DNA of 9,182 bases from Candidatus Omnitrophota bacterium. GTDB lineage: Bacteria; Omnitrophota; Gorgyraeia; 2-01-FULL-45-10. The notes under the pieces were generated by a model that worked only from the letters and a program-made list of their open reading frames with translations, was not told the DNA's origin and made no database searches. The position numbers and the translations under genes were made by a program. This document shows, in pieces, positions 6,369 to 9,182 of the stretch; position 1 is the first letter of the stretch, and each line of letters starts with the position of its first letter. Location: assembly GCA_016214245.1 (NCBI GenBank), contig JACROW010000033.1:1-9182 (forward strand), read 5' to 3'.

Positions 6369-7630
6369 CGTTCTCTCCTTTGTGACCTTTCCAGCACCCT
6401 GGCAGGCACGCCCACAACGGTCGCGCCTTTCGGAACATTATGATTCTTCGGAACAACGCATCCTGCGCCCACAACCGCATTCTTGCCGACCCTAACCGGC
6501 GCTATCAATATCGCCCCTACCCCTATAAAGACACCGTCCTCTATCACGGTCTCATTCTTTTTCTTCCCGTCGAAATTCGCGGTGATTGTGCCTGCGCCGA
6601 CATTCACGTCCTTCCCGACAACCGTATCTCCAAGATAGGTATGGTGCTTCACCTTTGTGCGGTCGCCGACCTTCGTCCTAACAAGTTCTACAAAATTGCC
6701 TATCTCGACCTCATCGCCTATAGACACCCTGGGCCTTATATGTGTGAACGGTCCTATGCGGCAATCCTCACCGATCTTGACGTCCGACTCTATAATAGTA
6801 TACGGATAAATAATAGTCTCTTTCCCTATTCTGACATCGGGATAGATAACCGTAGAGAGGGGATCTTGTATTGTGACGCCGTTTGACATGAGATCCTCTG
6901 ATATGTATCCTTTCAAAATCCGGGTTGCAGCTGCCAGATCGCGTCTTGTATTCACCCCTATCACCTCATCCACATTTATTGACGATATAGACTCTATCCT
7001 CTTGCCGTACTTATGTAAAATTCCAATTACATCTGTGAGGTAGTATTCTTTCTTCTTATTTTCCGGCCTCACCCCTGAAAGGGCCTCGAATAGATCGCCT
7101 GCCTTGAAACAGTATACGCCGGCGTTTATCTCCTTGATGACCTCTTCGTAAAAGCGGGCGTCCCCTTCTTCCACTATCTTCACGATATGGCCTTTATCGT
7201 CCCTTACTATCCTGCCATATCCTGTTGGATCGCTTAACGTCACTGTTAAAATCGTTGCGCTCGCACTAGAACCCTTATGCCGGGTGATGAGATTCTTTAT
7301 CGTCTCGTATCTGATGAGGGGCGTGTCGCCATAAAGGACAAGCACGTCTCCGGAATATCTCCCGAGAATTCTCTTCACCTGGAGGATTGCGTCCCCGCTC
7401 CCTAAAAGCTCCTTTTGCGTAACGACCTTAACCTCTTTGAGGGCCGCTTTTAAGCGTTCGGATCCATATCCTGCTACGGCTATTATATCCGTGATGCCTG
7501 CCTCCTTAAGGGAATCCAGGAGATACAAAATCATGGGCTTGCCGAGGAGCTCATGCAGGACCTTTGGCCTGTCGGATTTCATCCTCGTTCCCCGCCCTGC
7601 GGCGAGTATGACAGCGACTGTGTTCTTCAT
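6365..7630 (-). CDS. glmU: Bifunctional UDP-N-acetylglucosamine pyrophosphorylase / glucosamine-1-phosphate N-acetyltransferase
   Basis: GlmU acetylates glucosamine 1-phosphate and then couples it to UTP, making UDP-GlcNAc for peptidoglycan and LPS. The 421-residue protein has both domains. The uridyltransferase (1-~228) shows VILAAGRGTRMKSDRPKVLH (7-26), QKELLGSGDAI (72-82), YGDTPL (100-105) with the metal-binding Asp102, DPTGYGRIVR (134-143), EYYLTD (195-200) and VNTRRDL with Asn227. The acetyltransferase is a left-handed beta helix from ~250 with hexapeptide repeats, KHHTYLGD with the catalytic-type His329, and VGAGTITANFDG (343-354). It is some 30 residues shorter than the E. coli or Bacillus enzyme, mainly at the C-terminus, which ends soon after GVPARVL. 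The ATG stands 17 nt after the tRNA-Gln CCA end, without a clear Shine-Dalgarno site. The stop overlaps the small ORF. Confidence 0.96.
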   Translation of the reverse strand: MKNTVAVILAAGRGTRMKSDRPKVLHELLGKPMILYLLDSLKEAGITDIIAVAGYGSERLKAALKEVKVVTQKELLGSGDAILQVKRILGRYSGDVLVLYGDTPLIRYETIKNLITRHKGSSASATILTVTLSDPTGYGRIVRDDKGHIVKIVEEGDARFYEEVIKEINAGVYCFKAGDLFEALSGVRPENKKKEYYLTDVIGILHKYGKRIESISSINVDEVIGVNTRRDLAAATRILKGYISEDLMSNGVTIQDPLSTVIYPDVRIGKETIIYPYTIIESDVKIGEDCRIGPFTHIRPRVSIGDEVEIGNFVELVRTKVGDRTKVKHHTYLGDTVVGKDVNVGAGTITANFDGKKKNETVIEDGVFIGVGAILIAPVRVGKNAVVGAGCVVPKNHNVPKGATVVGVPARVLERSQRRER

Positions 7631-7647
7631 CTTTGCTTCGTGAAGTT

Positions 7648-7721
7648 TGGCTGCCCAGCTTGGATTCGAACCAAGACACTCAGATCCAAAGTCTGATGTG
7701 CTACCATTACACCACCGGGCA
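7648..7721 (-). tRNA. tRNA-Gln (anticodon UUG), CCA encoded
   Basis: Read on the minus strand, 74 nt fold as a complete cloverleaf. The acceptor stem is TGCCCGG with CTGGGCA (one G-U pair), and the D arm is GTG...CAC around TAATGGTAG. The anticodon stem is TCAGA/TCTGA with loop C-T-TTG-G-A, the variable region is GTGT, and the T arm is CTTGG-TTCGAAT-CCAAG. Then come discriminator G and an encoded CCA. Anticodon TTG identifies glutamine. It lies between spoVG (31-bp gap) and glmU (17-bp gap) on the same strand. No complete promoter fits in the gap, so it is probably co-transcribed with the protein genes and released by RNase P and 3' processing. Confidence 0.96.
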
Positions 7722-7724
7722 ATT

Positions 7725-7740
7725 CAGTTAATGGTTACTG
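7725..7740 (-). repeat. Small imperfect inverted repeat between spoVG and tRNA-Gln
   Basis: The 16 bases CAGTTAATGGTTACTG (plus strand) pair as CAG-TAA with TTA-CTG, leaving one bulged T and a TGG loop. They end three bases before the tRNA 5' end. There is no T run, so it is not an intrinsic terminator. It might shape tRNA 5' processing, or be chance. Confidence 0.25.
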
Positions 7741-7752
7741 GACGACTTCTTT

Positions 7753-8220
7753 TTACAGCTCTATATCGTTATCCTCTTCTACCTGATGCCGCACAGTAGG
7801 GGGCTCCTGCGGAGCCTGAGTGGCTTGAGAGGGACCTTTCTTTTTTTCGTTCTCGAAAGCATCCAGGACCTTCTTCTGAATATATTCTCTGCACTCGGCG
7901 GTTATCGGATGCGCGATATCCTTATGTTCTGACTGCCTCGGGGAATCTTCGCCCATACCATACGACGGCTTCGGCTCGGTCTGCGGCAAGGCATTGCCGC
8001 ATTGATTGCAGTACTTGCTCCTCATGGCGTTTCTGAAGTTGCATTTGGGGCAGCTATCTTTAAGCTTCCTCGAAGGCATGGCGACGAATAAACCCTTGTT
8101 GCCCTCTATGACCTTGACATTTCTAACGACGAACATGTTGTCGAACGTCAATGTCGCATATGCCTTTAACTTCCTATCCTGGCCTTCCTTCAAAAATATC
8201 TTTACCTCTGTGATTTCCAT
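7753..8220 (-). CDS. spoVG: SpoVG-family regulator with an inserted zinc ribbon
   Basis: SpoVG proteins are small RNA/DNA-binding regulators, first known as septation regulators in Bacillus. The first half, MEITEVKIF...LKAYATLTFDNMFVVRNVKVIEGNKGLFVAMPSRK (1-52), and the second, KDIAHPITAECREYIQKKVLDAF (100-122), match the family. In ordinary SpoVG they are joined by a loop of a few residues; here ~45 residues are inserted. They contain a four-cysteine zinc ribbon, CPKC (57-60) and CNQC (71-74), then a Pro/Ser linker. The C-terminus (123-155) is a Lys, Gln/Pro and acidic tail. I start at the ATG with AAAGGAG 10 nt upstream; an in-frame GTG at 8227-8229 stands only one base from GGAG and is unlikely. 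Its place between ispE and glmU is the Bacillus order, minus purR and yabJ. The host need not sporulate, as SpoVG is widespread. Confidence 0.92.
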   Translation of the reverse strand: MEITEVKIFLKEGQDRKLKAYATLTFDNMFVVRNVKVIEGNKGLFVAMPSRKLKDSCPKCNFRNAMRSKYCNQCGNALPQTEPKPSYGMGEDSPRQSEHKDIAHPITAECREYIQKKVLDAFENEKKKGPSQATQAPQEPPTVRHQVEEDNDIEL

Positions 8221-8230
8221 AGCTGACACA

Positions 8231-8237
8231 CTCCTTT
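8231..8237 (-). promoter_or_regulatory. Ribosome binding site deciding the spoVG start
   Basis: AAAGGAG on the coding strand stands 10 nt before the ATG at 8218-8220 and one base before the GTG at 8227-8229. The distance favours the ATG, which also matches the family N-terminus (M-E-[IV]-T-[DE]-V). Confidence 0.6.
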
Positions 8238-8250
8238 GTTCTTCTTTGCT

Positions 8251-9141
8251 TCAAGCCTCTGTCTTCACGATAAATACCCGCCAAGACTTCCTTTCGCGGG
8301 GTGCTACTGAGTTAAATAATAGACCCTGATCCTTCACCGCCTCCTTCCTCGTCCTGTATAGACAAAATAGGCTTGGCCCGCTTCCGGAGAGAATAGCTTT
8401 TTTGCCCAGGCGTAAGGCCAAGCGCTTTATAATATAATCGGTTATATCTTTTTTACTTCTTGCTATGTCTTCTAAATCGTTGTAGAGCATAGATTCCACT
8501 GCATCAAAATCCGTTGATGATACCAAAGGAAGTGGTATTTTAACACCGTCGCGCTTTCTTGTCAAGCCTTTCGGCAGATGCCGATCGAATGCTTCATAGA
8601 CCTCTTTTGTCGACAATTCGAAACCCGGATAGACGAGAAGGTGCCAGAACCTTTTTTTTGAGCGAATTACTTCCAGCCTATCCCCCCTCGACCTCCCGAT
8701 AGCGAAGGGGGCATCCGATAAGAAAAACGGCACATCGGCGCCGAGACGCCCTCCCAATTTCATCAATGCCTTTTTCTTTAATTTCAGATTGAAGAGCCTA
8801 TCTATCCCGACAAGAACCGCCGCGGCATCAGAGCTGCCGCCGCCGAGGCCTCCGCCTATAGGGATTATTTTTCTTATCCTGATCTTAACGCCCCCATTTA
8901 ATCTTTTATTATTCAGGATAGCTCGAGCCGCCTTATAGGCCAGGTTATCCTTCGGATGACGCGTGATGAATCTGTCAGAAGACACTACTATGCCTTTAGG
9001 TATCTTTGAGATCTTGACCTTATCGCACAGTGAGATCCTTTCGAATATGGTGAGGATATTGTGGTAGGAATCGCTTCTTTTGTTCAATACCTTGAGGAAC
9101 AGATTTACCTTCGCATGCGCCTTCAACTCAATCGATGTCAT
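8251..9141 (-). CDS. ispE: 4-diphosphocytidyl-2-C-methyl-D-erythritol kinase
   Basis: IspE is the GHMP-fold kinase that phosphorylates CDP-ME in the non-mevalonate (MEP) isoprenoid pathway. The 296-residue protein is of usual length. It shows AHAKVNLFLKVL (8-19) with the catalytic-region Lys11, and the ATP-binding glycine loop PIGGGLGGGSSDAAAVL (94-110). It also has GADVPFF with the catalytic-type Asp136, and the third GHMP motif LSGSGPSLF (251-259). The usual D-G-Y-H-[EN] substrate motif reads DSYHN (24-28), with Ser for Gly. No good Shine-Dalgarno site precedes the ATG (AACAATGGTTTT), so it may be coupled to a gene beyond the right edge. It lies 30 bp before spoVG. Presence of IspE shows that the organism uses the MEP pathway. 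Confidence 0.96.
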   Translation of the reverse strand: MTSIELKAHAKVNLFLKVLNKRSDSYHNILTIFERISLCDKVKISKIPKGIVVSSDRFITRHPKDNLAYKAARAILNNKRLNGGVKIRIRKIIPIGGGLGGGSSDAAAVLVGIDRLFNLKLKKKALMKLGGRLGADVPFFLSDAPFAIGRSRGDRLEVIRSKKRFWHLLVYPGFELSTKEVYEAFDRHLPKGLTRKRDGVKIPLPLVSSTDFDAVESMLYNDLEDIARSKKDITDYIIKRLALRLGKKAILSGSGPSLFCLYRTRKEAVKDQGLLFNSVAPRERKSWRVFIVKTEA

Positions 9142-9182
9142 AAAACCATTGTTCGCTTAACTTCTTTTCATCGCGAGGGCTT

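Noticed and set aside
6440..6886. A plus-strand open frame of about 148 codons opposite glmU.
   Set aside because: It lies antisense to the GlmU hexapeptide-repeat region, whose periodic codons keep the opposite frame open. No protein family features are visible.
8221..8229. A longer SpoVG starting at the GTG at 8227-8229.
   Set aside because: The AAAGGAG site is only one base away, too close for initiation, and the family N-terminus begins at the next ATG.
9128..9182. Open minus-strand frame entering from the right edge (ends at TGA 9128-9130, overlapping the ispE start), possibly the C-terminus of an upstream gene.
   Set aside because: Only about 17 codons are visible. Two other frames also end nearby, and nothing recognisable remains, so no gene can be supported.

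Overview
The window is an ordinary-density housekeeping region. Every gene lies on the minus strand, so it is transcribed from the right edge toward the left edge. In transcription order it holds ispE, spoVG, tRNA-Gln(UUG), glmU, a 23-codon small ORF, prs (broken by an apparent -1 frameshift), rplY/ctc, pth, then after a 67-bp AT-rich gap rpsF, ssb, rpsR, rplI, dnaB and the N-terminal part of bamA, which runs off the left edge. I see no insertion sequence, phage gene, CRISPR array, long repeat or defence gene.

The organism is most likely an uncultured diderm bacterium. A BamA with a signal peptide and serial POTRA domains means an outer membrane. Yet the block ispE-spoVG-glmU-prs-ctc-pth is the order known from Bacillus and other Firmicutes, and rpsF-ssb-rpsR-rplI-dnaB is also a Firmicutes-like order. 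Frequent ATA (Ile) and AGG (Arg) codons and this mix of diderm and Firmicutes features would fit a candidate phylum such as Omnitrophota, but that is an inference from general impression and not a phylogenetic placement.

Right block (about 4040-9141): isoprenoid precursor synthesis (ispE), a SpoVG-family regulator that carries an inserted four-cysteine zinc ribbon, tRNA-Gln, UDP-GlcNAc synthesis for peptidoglycan and LPS (glmU), PRPP synthesis for nucleotides (prs), ribosomal protein bL25 and peptidyl-tRNA hydrolase. Left block (1-3972): ribosomal proteins bS6, bS18 and bL9 interleaved with SSB, then the replicative helicase DnaB and the outer-membrane assembly protein BamA. Genes are packed with 4-nt ATGA or GTGA overlaps or short gaps, so translational coupling is likely throughout. 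The 3973-4039 gap is the only place with a visible candidate promoter.

Most worth a second look: (1) prs is split by a single-base shift exactly at a G GGA AAG heptamer in the correct phase for -1 slippage. Reading through with a -1 slip gives a canonical 315-residue enzyme, so this is either a sequencing or assembly homopolymer error, a real mutation, or a programmed frameshift. (2) A 23-codon ORF with its own Shine-Dalgarno sequence is joined to glmU and prs by ATGA overlaps at both ends. (3) SpoVG has a zinc ribbon inserted between its two conserved halves. (4) tRNA-Gln is embedded inside the protein operon, 17 nt ahead of glmU. I do not see a convincing undescribed multi-gene system here.
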